NCBI RefSeq assembly: GCF_014697375.1
Contig: NZ_JACJRS010000012.1
Location: forward strand, 1-64,000
Length of the DNA stretch: 64,000 nt
Origin: Phormidium sp. FACHB-1136
GTDB lineage: Bacteria > Cyanobacteriota > Cyanobacteriia > Phormidesmidales > Phormidesmidaceae
Reading direction: 5' to 3'
Part shown: piece by piece, positions 44,234-53,873 of the stretch
How positions within the stretch are numbered: the stretch's first letter is position 1
How the letters are laid out: each line of letters starts with the position of its first letter
The notes under the pieces: generated by a model
The model's input: only the letters and a program-made list of their open reading frames with translations
Database searches by the model: none
What the model was told of the DNA's origin: nothing
Made by a program: the position numbers and the translations under genes

Positions 44234-44755
44234 TCAACCATCGACCTCAGCAAGTTCGATAATCTGTTCTTCGTAGTCCTTAACCAGAAAGTTAAGCGGA
44301 GTTTCGGTGCGAATTTTGTGCTGAATGCCCGTGAGTTGTACCCGCATGAGGATGTATTCCAAACATTTGCGGTCGAAACAAACGTGGCGCTGGCGATTGC
44401 GCTGCCCGAGGCTGGCCCCAGAAATAATGTGCAGTTGGGTGTTTTTGCGAAGTTGATACCACAGCCCATCCGGCCCGCCCGCTGGCCCCGCCCCTGCTAG
44501 GCTGGAGGTGCCACCCATGTAAAAGGGGTCTAGCCCGCCCGTGCCGAGGGTTTGCTCGTAGTTGTAGTAGTAGTGCAGGGGCACTTCCGCCGCTGGCAGG
44601 TTCAGCATTCCTTCGTAGAAGCGGCGGGCCACCTCCAGGTCAGAGACCATGATGGTGTAGACCTTGGGGGCACTTTTCAGGAACATCCACATGGCCCCGG
44701 CATAGGCCACCAGCAGCATCACCATAATGCCCTGGGTGGAGAGGATGCTGTCCAT
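44234..44755 (-). CDS. Glyoxalase/VOC-like membrane-anchored protein
   Basis: This protein has one N-terminal membrane helix ('GIMVMLLVAYAGAMWMF') followed by a VOC-like domain: 'KVYTIMVSDLEVARRFYEGM' with 'LNLPAAEVPLHYYYNYEQTL'. The C-terminal half contains 'LHIISGASLGQRNRQRHVCF' and 'YILMRVQLTGIQHKI'. I start at 'MDSILSTQGIMV' (173 residues) because the longer version adds a Pro/Leu-rich stretch with poor similarity; ATG at 44821 is the alternative. Its usual metal-binding residues are not obvious. It is conserved in cyanobacteria, role unknown. Confidence 0.65.
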   Translation of the reverse strand: MDSILSTQGIMVMLLVAYAGAMWMFLKSAPKVYTIMVSDLEVARRFYEGMLNLPAAEVPLHYYYNYEQTLGTGGLDPFYMGGTSSLAGAGPAGGPDGLWYQLRKNTQLHIISGASLGQRNRQRHVCFDRKCLEYILMRVQLTGIQHKIRTETPLNFLVKDYEEQIIELAEVDG

Positions 44756-45143
44756 CCCCAACAGGGCTAAGGTGGGGGGCACAACGGGGGACGGCAGAGG
44801 CAAGACGGTTAGCATCATCAAGCGCGTGAAGACAACGGCAGGGGTTAGTGTGGCTGAGTCAGCGGGAGACTGCTTTCCAGTGTACCAAGTTCTTCCTAGC
44901 CCTTCAGGACAGCCTAATCCGTCCCAGCAATTCTTATTTTGGCAAATTGGCCATTCGCCCTGAGCCTGTCGAAGGGTGAAAAGGCTTCGACAGGCTCAGC
45001 CTGAGCGGTATTTTATTCGCCAGCCTAGTCATACTGAGAATTGCTGAATCCGTCCCAACACAGAACCCCGGTTTCTCGATTCCCTAGCGACATCCTCGGA
45101 GTAAACACAAGAAGAAACCGGGATTCTATCCCCAACGCGCCAA
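44756..45143. other. 388-bp gap with a dispersed hairpin
   Basis: Between the VOC-like gene and cphA there is no supported gene. It contains the strong inverted repeat at 44960-44999, and the remainder is unremarkable. Confidence 0.5.
44960..44999. repeat. 15-bp-stem dispersed inverted repeat
   Basis: CTGAGCCTGTCGAAG (44960-44974) and CTTCGACAGGCTCAG (44985-44999) pair exactly around a 10-base loop. This CTGAGCCTGTCGAAG type repeat is scattered in many bacterial genomes. It lies downstream of cphA on the minus strand and could act as its terminator, although no T-run is seen. Confidence 0.8.
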
Positions 45144-47834
45144 CTAGCTGTGAATTTCAGCGTATTGATCAGAGGTGGGAACAACGGGTTCGGAGGTTTC
45201 CGTCGTTGATGGGACTGCGTTGGGAAGGGGATTCCGGGCTTGGATCAGGCCAATGGCGCGGCTGACGCTTTCGGGCAGGATCACCACTAAGCTATCGTCG
45301 GGGGCGGCGTCTAGGGCGGTGTTGACGGCCTCGGTTTCGTTCAGAATCGTGCGGTAGCTGGCGGCGGTGGGCACTTCCTCTAGGCCGTGGACAATCCACT
45401 TGGCGGCATCGCCACGGGGACGACCACGGGTGTCGTCGTCTTCCTTAACGATCACCTCATCAAAGATTTGCCCCGCCAGTTTGCCGAGGGCGATAAAGTC
45501 TTCATCGCGGCGATCCCCAGGGCCACCCACCACGCCAATGCAGCGACCGGGCCAGTTCTTCACAAAGCCGCCTAGGGCTTCGTAGCTCGCGGGGTTGTGG
45601 GCATAATCTACCAGGGCATGGAAGCGGCCTAGGTTAAACAGGTTCATCCGGCCTGGGGTTTGCTGGGCACCGGATTGGAAGCTGTGCAGGGCTTGGCGAA
45701 TGTGCTCGATGCTGACCCCCTGGGCAAAGGCGGCGAGGCTGGCGGCGAGGGCGTTGGCAATTTGGAAGGGGGCCAACCCGCCCATGGTAAGGGGTACTTT
45801 TTCGGCCTGCTCAATCCGCAGCAGCCAGTCGCCCTTGAGGATGGACAGATAGCCATGCTCGTAGATGGCGGCAAGGCCCCCCTGCTGGGTGTGTTTCCGC
45901 AGCAGTTCGTTGTGGGGATCCATGGAGAAGTAGGCCACTTGCCCCTTCACCCGCTGGGCCATGGCCGACACCAGGGGATCGTCGGCATTCAGCACCGCAT
46001 AGCCGCTGGGCCGGGTGGTTTCCGCCACGATGCTCTTCAGATGGGCCAGGTCTTCCACGGTTTCGATGTCGCCAATGCCCAGGTGGTCGGCGGCGACGTT
46101 CAGCACCACGCCCACATCGCAGGCTTTGAAGGCCAGACCCGAACGCAGCATTCCACCCCGTGCCGTTTCCAGAATCGCCACCTCCACGGTGGGATCCTGC
46201 AAAATCACCTGGGCGCTTTGGGGACCCGTGGTGTCTCCGGCTTCCACCAGGTTTTCGCCGATGTAAATGCCGTCGGTGGTGGTGTAGCCCACCACTTGAC
46301 CCGTCTGCTTAAAGATGTGGGCGATCAGGCGGGTGGTGGTGGTTTTGCCGTTGGTGCCGGTGATGGAGACAATCGGTACCCGCGTGGGCGTGCCGGGGGG
46401 GAAGAGCATTTCCAGGATGGGTTCCGCCACGTTGCGGGCGATACCTTCGCTGGGGCAGATGTGCATCCGCAACCCCGGAGCGGCGTTCACCTCCACAATC
46501 ACCCCATCCACCTCGCGCAGGGGCTTGGAAATGTCCGTCGTCACCACGTCGATCCCGGCAATATCCAGGCCGATGGTTTTGGCGATGCGCTGGGCAATCC
46601 ACACGTTATCGGGGTGGATTTCGTCGGTGCGGTCGATGGCGATGCCCCCGGTACTGAGGTTGGCGGTGGAGCGCAGGTAGCACATTTCGCCCTTGGGCAG
46701 CACGGTTTCGAGGGTGTAGCCCTTGCGGTCTAGCAGTTGCCAGGTAGTGCGGTCTACGGTGATGCGGGTCAGCAGGTTATCGTGGCCGTCGCCCCGGCGG
46801 GGATCTTGGTTGGTGATTTCAATCAGTTGCTCGATGGTGGAATGGCCATCGCCGACCACATGGGCAGGCACCCGTTCCGCCACCGCCACCACGCGACCGT
46901 TGACCATCAGTACTCGGTGATCCCGCCCTTTGTAGAAGCGCTCGATGATCACGCCACTAGACACCTCGCGGGCCGCTTCGTAGGCTTCCTCTGCCGCTTC
47001 GTAGCTGCTGATGTCGATGGTGATGCCGCGTCCGTGGTTGCCGTCTAGGGGCTTCACCACAATGGGGAAACCGCCCACGTCGTTGATGGCTTCCTCTAGT
47101 TCGTCTTGGTAGTAAATGACGGTGCCCCGGGGAACGGGGATCCCGGCATCCCGCAGGATTTGCTTGGTGCCTTCCTTATCCGAGGCCAGTTCCACCGCCA
47201 GGATGCTGGTTTTGCTGCTGAGGGTGGCCTGGATGCGCTGCTGGTAGCGACCATAGCCCAGTTGGATCATGGCGCGGGTGGGCAGTTGCAGCCAGGGGAT
47301 ATCCTTGGTTTCGGCGGCGCGGACGATGGCCTCGGTGCTGGGGCCAAGGGCGGCATCGAGGCGGAACTCCGTTAGGTCGGCAATGTCCTGCTCTAGTTCT
47401 TCCTTGGCATAGTGGCCCGTTTCCACCAGGCTGTTGCAGAGGCGCACAGCGGCCCTGGCGGCGTAGCGTCCGGCCTGCTCGTTTTGGTATTCAAACACCA
47501 CCTGATAAACCCCAGGCTCCACGGTGCCTCGGGTGCGGCCAAAGCCCGTGGGCATTCCGGCTAGGGTTTGCAGTTCCAGGGCAACGTGCTCGACGATGTG
47601 GCCCATGTAGGTGCCCTGGCGTACTCGGCTGAGGAACCCGCCGCGATGCCCTGGGGAACAAAAATGCTCGATTAAACTGGGTAGGGTGGCTGACAGCGCT
47701 TCGTAAAACCCAGGAATTTGGTCGGAGGGGCGGTCTGCGAGATCCTCCAAATCCAACCGCATCAAAATCAGGTTGGGGTGGCGGATGCTCCAGTAGTTCG
47801 GCCCTCGGAGGGTCTGGGTTTTCAGAATTCGCAT
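45144..47834 (-). CDS. cphA: Cyanophycin synthetase
   Basis: This 896-residue enzyme polymerises Asp and Arg into the nitrogen store cyanophycin. It has an N-terminal domain starting 'MRILKTQTLRGPNYWSIRHP', an ATP-grasp domain ('GGFPIVVKPLDGNHGRGITI', 'FYKGRDHRVLMVNGR', 'VIVEVNAAPGLRMH') and a Mur-ligase-like domain from about residue 480 with P-loop 'SITGTNGKTTTTRLIAHI' and 'VDYAHNPASYEALGGFVKNW'. All main motifs are intact and the length is typical. The frame is open upstream, but this ATG is the family start. cphB (cyanophycinase), which often neighbours cphA, is not in the window. Confidence 0.97.
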   Translation of the reverse strand: MRILKTQTLRGPNYWSIRHPNLILMRLDLEDLADRPSDQIPGFYEALSATLPSLIEHFCSPGHRGGFLSRVRQGTYMGHIVEHVALELQTLAGMPTGFGRTRGTVEPGVYQVVFEYQNEQAGRYAARAAVRLCNSLVETGHYAKEELEQDIADLTEFRLDAALGPSTEAIVRAAETKDIPWLQLPTRAMIQLGYGRYQQRIQATLSSKTSILAVELASDKEGTKQILRDAGIPVPRGTVIYYQDELEEAINDVGGFPIVVKPLDGNHGRGITIDISSYEAAEEAYEAAREVSSGVIIERFYKGRDHRVLMVNGRVVAVAERVPAHVVGDGHSTIEQLIEITNQDPRRGDGHDNLLTRITVDRTTWQLLDRKGYTLETVLPKGEMCYLRSTANLSTGGIAIDRTDEIHPDNVWIAQRIAKTIGLDIAGIDVVTTDISKPLREVDGVIVEVNAAPGLRMHICPSEGIARNVAEPILEMLFPPGTPTRVPIVSITGTNGKTTTTRLIAHIFKQTGQVVGYTTTDGIYIGENLVEAGDTTGPQSAQVILQDPTVEVAILETARGGMLRSGLAFKACDVGVVLNVAADHLGIGDIETVEDLAHLKSIVAETTRPSGYAVLNADDPLVSAMAQRVKGQVAYFSMDPHNELLRKHTQQGGLAAIYEHGYLSILKGDWLLRIEQAEKVPLTMGGLAPFQIANALAASLAAFAQGVSIEHIRQALHSFQSGAQQTPGRMNLFNLGRFHALVDYAHNPASYEALGGFVKNWPGRCIGVVGGPGDRRDEDFIALGKLAGQIFDEVIVKEDDDTRGRPRGDAAKWIVHGLEEVPTAASYRTILNETEAVNTALDAAPDDSLVVILPESVSRAIGLIQARNPLPNAVPSTTETSEPVVPTSDQYAEIHS

Positions 47835-48108
47835 AGATTCAGTTACTCGCCAGTGATGAAGGTTCGTGATGGCTGACAGCCCAAAGACATCAACCTTCCT
47901 AAGCCCTAATGTCCATAATGTAGCAGCAGCGCTGGGGCACTGTGCCAGGTGACACCGCATGGGGGGACACCGGACACCATATTAGGTATCCACAGTTTAG
48001 GAGGCTTGCTCTACCGTTTTAAACCGCCAAAGGGCATTTGTCGGCAAATCCGGACATTTAGCATTTTTGGTTGTTTTGGCCCAGTGAAACCGTGCCCTAG
48101 GCTACAGG

Positions 48109-48846
48109 CTACTGACTCAGCGCCTTGAGGAAGTTTTGCAGATCCGACAAAAAACCACCCCGTCGAGGCCGTGGGGGGGCATCCGAACTGGGGGCGGCGC
48201 TGCTGTCGGTGGAAGGTTCCCCTAACAGGATCCGATCTAGGGCTTCACCGGAGGGTTTTTGGGGCAGTTCCGCCACCAGGGTATAGTTGTCCTCGCTGGT
48301 TTCCTGCCACACTTGCCAAGGCCCAGGGTAGGCCCGCAGCAGCACCGCCCCAGCCATGGGCCGCAGGTAGTAGGCAGGTTCCAGGGTGCTGAGGAAGCGT
48401 TCCCGTAATTGCCGCCCCGCATAGCCAATGCCGATGGTGGCCACGTCCTCTAGCTTGGGGTTCAGCATAATCACAAACTTGTCCCCGGCCTGGTTGCACA
48501 TTTCTTCGACTTGGGACACCTCCACCGAGGACGGCTCCACAAACAGGTAGGCTTGGTCGTCCGGCTCCATTTGGCCCTTAATTTCGCCAATGCCCCGCAC
48601 CGAAAACTCCGGGTCGCCCCAGTCCCGCCGCGCCAGGGCCGCTGCTCCGGCATCGGGGAAGTACATTTTGAAAGCCAACCCCATCTCTTGCAGCACCGGG
48701 TAGAACTGCTCCGCCACGGGCATTCCCTTCAGTTCGGAATAGACCAGTTCGACGGTCATGCGGGGCACCCCGGCCTGGAGGGCGGCGCGGGTGGCCTCAC
48801 GGGCTTGGGCAATGGCGGTTTCGAGGCTGTCGGGAATGGCAGTCAT
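48109..48846 (-). CDS. DUF1995 family protein
   Basis: This 245-residue protein belongs to the DUF1995 family of cyanobacteria and chloroplasts (plant relatives include the LPA3-type protein linked to photosystem II accumulation). Markers are 'MTAIPDSLETAIAQAREATR', 'GVPRMTVELVYSELKGMPVA', 'DKFVIMLNPKLED' and 'ERFLSTLEPAYYLRPMAGAV'. The last 45 residues are Ser/Pro-rich and end in a short amphipathic helix. I start at the second ATG (48846). It lies 72 bp after the homoserine dehydrogenase gene on the same strand, so co-transcription is likely. Confidence 0.82.
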   Translation of the reverse strand: MTAIPDSLETAIAQAREATRAALQAGVPRMTVELVYSELKGMPVAEQFYPVLQEMGLAFKMYFPDAGAAALARRDWGDPEFSVRGIGEIKGQMEPDDQAYLFVEPSSVEVSQVEEMCNQAGDKFVIMLNPKLEDVATIGIGYAGRQLRERFLSTLEPAYYLRPMAGAVLLRAYPGPWQVWQETSEDNYTLVAELPQKPSGEALDRILLGEPSTDSSAAPSSDAPPRPRRGGFLSDLQNFLKALSQ

Positions 48847-48918
48847 GGCGGTGAATCGCAAACAGGATAAAGGGATAGTCAGAGTGGGACGGATTGGGGA
48901 AGGTGGGGATCCCCAGAA

Positions 48919-50235
48919 TTACAAGACGCGGATGACGCTAGCGACGCTGGCAATTTCGGGGAAGGCGCGGATTTCGTCCAGGGCGGTTTGGAAGTTGGCT
49001 TCGGTGACCTCATGGCTAACGATGACAATTTCGGCCCCATCGTCGTGGATGCCCGTTTGCACGATGGATTCCAAGCTGACGGCATGATCCCCAAAGCACA
49101 GACCCAGTTTGCCGATAACGCCCGGTTCGTCCTTGGCCAGCAGCCGCACATAGAAACGGCTGACGATATCGGCCATGGGGCTAACTTTGCAGTAGTGCTG
49201 GTGACTACAGGCCAGCAGAGGGTTGGCGGTTTTGGGCGTTACCTCGCGGCCTTGGCCCGAAACCAGGGTGGCGGCAATGTTCACAATGTCCGACACCACG
49301 GCGCTGGCGGTTGGCCCTTCTCCGGCCCCTGGCCCAAAGAACATCACTTGGCCGATGGGTTCGCCCTCCACCACAATGGCGTTGTACACATCGTTGACCG
49401 AGGCCAGCGGGTGGCTTTCGGGAACCAGGGTGGGATGGACGCGCAGTTCGAGTTCTTCAACGCTATCTTCACCCCCAGCATGGCGGCGGGCAATGGCAAG
49501 CAGCTTAATCACAAACCCTAGACCCTTGGCGTAGGTAATATCGGCGGCGGAAACGTGACGAATCCCTTCGCTGTAGACCTCGGAGAGCTTAATGCGCCCC
49601 CCAAAGGCGAGGGAGGCCAAAATGGCGATTTTGTCGGCGGCATCTAGCCCGTCCACATCGGCGGAGGGATCGGCCTCGGCATAGCCCAGCCGTTGGGCAT
49701 CGGCCAGGATTGGTTCAAAGTCGCCGCCCTCCCGCTGCATTCGGGTGAGGATGTAGTTGGTGGTGCCGTTGATGATCCCCGTTACGGCCTGGATGCGGTT
49801 TACCCCCAGGGCTTGCTTGAGGGGCTGGATGACGGGAATGCCGCCCCCCACCGCTGCTTCGAGGAGGACGTAGACCCCAGCTTCGTTCGCTGCCGTAAAA
49901 ATTTCGTCGCCGTAGCGGGCAATCACCGCTTTGTTGGCGGTAACGACGTGTTTACCTTGGGCGATGGCCTTCAGGATCAAGCTACGAGCAGGTTCCAGCC
50001 CGCCCAGCAGTTCCACCACCACATCCACAGCGGGATCGGTGACGATGCTCTCAAGATCCATCGTCAGGCAATCAGCGGGAATCTCAACGCGGCGGGGTTT
50101 GTCGAGATTTCGTACCCCCACCTTGGCCAGGGTAATCTGGCGGAGCAGCGGATGACGGCCCTCTGGATCCAGGAGAATCTTGGCGGTGCCTGAGCCCACG
50201 GTACCCAACCCCAGCAGCCCAACGTTGATACCCAA
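48919..50235 (-). CDS. hom: Homoserine dehydrogenase
   Basis: This 438-residue NAD(P)-dependent enzyme reduces aspartate semialdehyde to homoserine for threonine, methionine and isoleucine synthesis. It has the Rossmann motif 'VGLLGLGTVGSGTAKIL', 'HVVTANKAVIARYGDEIF', 'EAAVGGGIPVIQPLKQAL', the family signature 'GTTNYILTRM' and 'EADPSADVDGLDAADKIAIL', and a C-terminal ACT domain from about residue 355 ('FYVRLLAKDEPGVIGKLGLC') that suggests feedback control by threonine. It is monofunctional, with no aspartokinase domain. Length is normal. Confidence 0.96.
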   Translation of the reverse strand: MGINVGLLGLGTVGSGTAKILLDPEGRHPLLRQITLAKVGVRNLDKPRRVEIPADCLTMDLESIVTDPAVDVVVELLGGLEPARSLILKAIAQGKHVVTANKAVIARYGDEIFTAANEAGVYVLLEAAVGGGIPVIQPLKQALGVNRIQAVTGIINGTTNYILTRMQREGGDFEPILADAQRLGYAEADPSADVDGLDAADKIAILASLAFGGRIKLSEVYSEGIRHVSAADITYAKGLGFVIKLLAIARRHAGGEDSVEELELRVHPTLVPESHPLASVNDVYNAIVVEGEPIGQVMFFGPGAGEGPTASAVVSDIVNIAATLVSGQGREVTPKTANPLLACSHQHYCKVSPMADIVSRFYVRLLAKDEPGVIGKLGLCFGDHAVSLESIVQTGIHDDGAEIVIVSHEVTEANFQTALDEIRAFPEIASVASVIRVL

Positions 50236-50292
50236 AGTTCTATACCCCTAACGACGCGCTCTGGGTCTAATTGTAAAGGGAGACGGGAGCCA

Positions 50293-50321
50293 ATAAAAAA
50301 GGAAGGCGTTTCCCCCTTCCC
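50293..50321 (-). terminator. Rho-independent terminator, minus strand
   Basis: On the minus strand GGAAGG-GGGAAACG-CCTTCC is followed by TTTTTTATT. It lies about 150 bp beyond the petH stop and upstream of hom, so it should end petH transcription and separate it from hom. Confidence 0.75.
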
Positions 50322-50379
50322 TTAGCGAATTCAATCGGCAGTACGTTTTCTGGTTGACCGTTCGCCCTCACCATAAATC

Positions 50380-50447
50380 CCTCTCCCAATCTGGGAGAGG
50401 GACTTTGAAGGAATCTCTAGATCCCCTCTCCCTGTGGGAGAGGGGAT
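50380..50447. repeat. Two adjacent CTCTCCC/GGGAGAG hairpins
   Basis: CCTCTCCCAATCTGGGAGAGG (50380-50400) and the longer palindrome from ATCCCCTCTCCC (50421-50432) to GGGAGAGGGGAT (50436-50447) are related stems. Such GGGAGAGG palindromes are common dispersed elements in cyanobacterial intergenic regions. They lie just after the petH stop. Confidence 0.7.
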
Positions 50448-50470
50448 GGGGGTGAGGGCCGTCTGCGAAC

Positions 50471-51715
<1,245 letters not shown>

Positions 51716-51830
51716 TTAACCCTACTAGTGGCAACAGGCGCACAGAGCACAACCTGTCACATCAAGCGTGGCCTAACCAAGGAAACCCCCGGCCAACCCC
51801 AACGCCTTTATCTTTTTATTAGAGTATCAC

Positions 51831-51846
51831 TGTAGGTCGGCCTACA
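51831..51846. promoter_or_regulatory. Candidate NtcA-binding palindrome upstream of petH
   Basis: TGTAGGTCGGCCTACA has 6-bp perfect arms and fits GTA-N8-TAC (51832-51845). It lies 135 bp before the petH start and 107 bp before the divergent serine hydrolase start. NtcA control of petH is known in Synechocystis. A TAN3T -10 box at the usual 22-bp spacing is not evident, so the site may act in another way or be fortuitous. Confidence 0.45.
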
Positions 51847-51952
51847 GGGCAGAGCGCACAAGTTGTCGGTTCCCATCGCCAAGTAACCGAGGTGATTGGC
51901 ATCGCCAAATTGTGGATACTCTAGTAAATTCTTCGTTAAAAGACTGTGTTCT

Positions 51953-53128
51953 ATGCAGCATCTTGGGCTCAAAGCCGGGGCAGGAGTTGGGATCGTTGTC
52001 CTGGGCATCCTGGGGATCCTGGCTAACCGCGTAGATTGGCGACTGTGGACGCGATCCCTCAGCTATCCAGATCGGCCCATTACCTCAGCAGATTGGTATC
52101 GGCCCCGCTATCCGGTACCAGGGAACCCCACGCCGCCGCCCTGGACGGTAGCTGAGCCACGGGATGTACCAGGAGAACTCTCCCCAGCGGTACTCGAAGA
52201 GGTGGCGGCCTTTGCGGAGGCCCAAAACTCCATGGCGCTGCTGGTACTGCATCGAGATCGCCTCATTTTCGAGCGCTACTGGCAGGGCTACGGCCCAGAT
52301 AGCCCGGTCAATGGCATGTCCATGACCAAAAATCTGCTGGGTCTGCTGATCGGTGTGGCCATGGCGGAGGGGCATATCAACGCCCTATCGGATCGGGTGG
52401 GGGACTATTTACCAGAGTGGGCCAACGATCCCCGTGGGGACATCACCCTGGAGGATTTGCTTTATATGAAGTCGGGTCTGCGGAATGACGACCGCACCGC
52501 TTCCCTGAGTTCCGACCTGGTGAAGCTCTACGGTGGATCGAACCTGCGCCGCTTGGCCCTGTCGATTCCCCAAGCCCAGCCTCCGGGAGAGGTTTATGAG
52601 TACAACAACGTCAATTCTCAACTGCTGGCCTTTGTGCTAGAAGCGGCCACGGGCGAATCCTTTGGCCAATACCTCTCTAGCCGCCTGTGGCAACCTATCG
52701 GGGCCGAGGACACGTTTTTGTGGATGGATCGACCGGGGGGCAGTGCCAAGGCGTTTTGCTGCTTCTTTGCCACCGCCCCGGATTGGCTGCGGGTGGGGCA
52801 TATGCTGTTGCACCAGGGCAAGGTGAGCGACAATCCAGTGATTCCGGCGGACTGGATCGACCAAATGCGCCAAGAGTCTCCCTTAGAACCCACCTACGGG
52901 ATGCACCTGTGGATTAAGGCCCGCACCCCCGACTATCCCAACGTCAACTCGGCCTCCTCGGCCCCCTTTCTCGATCCCAAGGCGTTTTACCTGGATGGTC
53001 GCCACCATCAGAAGGTGTACGTTTTGCCCTCCTATGACCTGGTGATTGTGCGCTTGGGGGAGGAACCGCCCGCCTGGGATGATGCGGTGATTCCAAATAC
53101 CTTAATTGAAGCGCTGAAGCCTGAGTAA
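51953..53128 (+). CDS. Serine hydrolase, beta-lactamase/class C type
   Basis: This 391-residue enzyme of the penicillin-binding/class C beta-lactamase fold has an N-terminal membrane anchor ('AGVGIVVLGILGILANRVDW') and then the catalytic motifs 'MSMTKNLLGLLIGVAMAEG' (SxxK) near residue 140, 'YEYNNVNSQLLAFVLE' (YxN) and a C-terminal 'DGRHHQKVYVLPSYDLVIVR' (where KTG is replaced by an H-Q type box). It may act on peptidoglycan or small esters. The start is set at ATG 51953 because the earlier TTG start adds an unrelated stretch. It is divergent from petH and shares its control region. Confidence 0.82.
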   Translation: MQHLGLKAGAGVGIVVLGILGILANRVDWRLWTRSLSYPDRPITSADWYRPRYPVPGNPTPPPWTVAEPRDVPGELSPAVLEEVAAFAEAQNSMALLVLHRDRLIFERYWQGYGPDSPVNGMSMTKNLLGLLIGVAMAEGHINALSDRVGDYLPEWANDPRGDITLEDLLYMKSGLRNDDRTASLSSDLVKLYGGSNLRRLALSIPQAQPPGEVYEYNNVNSQLLAFVLEAATGESFGQYLSSRLWQPIGAEDTFLWMDRPGGSAKAFCCFFATAPDWLRVGHMLLHQGKVSDNPVIPADWIDQMRQESPLEPTYGMHLWIKARTPDYPNVNSASSAPFLDPKAFYLDGRHHQKVYVLPSYDLVIVRLGEEPPAWDDAVIPNTLIEALKPE

Positions 53129-53254
53129 TGGGTCTTAACCTGGCTGGAGACGCGACATCGTACGGCTATTTAGCGACGCTTGACAACGGCCTAAGAGTAT
53201 TCCATGGAAATAACTATCCATTTGCCCTGGCCCTTCGCCCTCACCCCTGCCCCT

Positions 53255-53359
53255 CTAACGCTTTGGCCCCACCGCTAACCAGGCAATGATGACCAAAAAC
53301 GAGACATAACCGCCTACGAACAGCCATTCTTGCCAACGGCTAGACTCCAGTTCGATCAT
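53255..53359 (-). CDS. Predicted single-span membrane miniprotein, 34 aa
   Basis: A short frame from ATG 53359 encodes 34 residues: a polar start ('MIELESSRWQEWL'), one hydrophobic helix ('FVGGYVSFLVIIAWLAV') and a basic end ('GPKR'). A purine-rich stretch, GGGGGTGAGG, directly precedes the ATG. The shape is like that of the tiny subunits of photosynthetic or NDH complexes, but it matches none that I know. It is 37 bp beyond the end of the hydrolase gene on the same strand, so it could be co-transcribed. Expression is unproven. Confidence 0.45.
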   Translation of the reverse strand: MIELESSRWQEWLFVGGYVSFLVIIAWLAVGPKR

Positions 53360-53396
53360 CCTCACCCCCGTTAAAAAACAGCTTGATTGTATCCGA

Positions 53397-53822
53397 CTAG
53401 GTTGCACCCCAAGTTTGAAGCCACTGCACCATCTCCACGGGCAGCGGATGGCGGCGGCGGGGCTGGGTTTCGATGCACACATGACGGGTGAGGGCGGCGG
53501 CTAGGGGGCGGTCGGCCCCGGTCTCGGTCTCACGATAGAGGTGGTAGGCGACCTCAAAACTGGCCTCCTCCAACCGCATAGGGCGGAGGGTGATGGTGAC
53601 GATATCTCCGCAACAGAGGGGGCGGTGGTAGTCCATGCTGGCGTGAACAATCGGGTAGGCCAAGGAAGCCGTGGGGCTAAAAAAGGTTCTGACATCCACC
53701 CCAGCGGCCTGAAGGGAGTCTTCGTAGGCGGCATGGCAAATGGTAAGGCCACGGGCAAAATAAACCACCCCCGCTGCATCGGTATCCTGAAACCGAATTG
53801 GGTAGCTGCGGGTGAAGGCCAT
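53397..53822 (-). CDS. 1,4-dihydroxy-2-naphthoyl-CoA hydrolase-like thioesterase
   Basis: This hotdog-fold thioesterase of about 141 residues has 'YPIRFQDTDAAGVVYFARGL' with the catalytic Asp, and 'AYPIVHASMDYHRPLCCGDI' and 'LTRHVCIETQPRRRHPLP'. These features match the cyanobacterial DHNA-CoA hydrolase of the phylloquinone (vitamin K1) pathway, as in slr0204 of Synechocystis. Other hotdog thioesterases cannot be excluded. I start at the second ATG (53822), since the ten preceding residues look extraneous. A tiny membrane-protein frame follows downstream. Confidence 0.78.
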   Translation of the reverse strand: MAFTRSYPIRFQDTDAAGVVYFARGLTICHAAYEDSLQAAGVDVRTFFSPTASLAYPIVHASMDYHRPLCCGDIVTITLRPMRLEEASFEVAYHLYRETETGADRPLAAALTRHVCIETQPRRRHPLPVEMVQWLQTWGAT

Positions 53823-53873
53823 GGGCCGCCTCAAGGTTTCCAAGTCATCCAATTAAGCCGTATCTCAGATCCA

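Noticed and set aside
45660-46733. 357-codon forward frame inside cphA
   Set aside because: It is antisense to well-conserved cyanophycin synthetase motifs.
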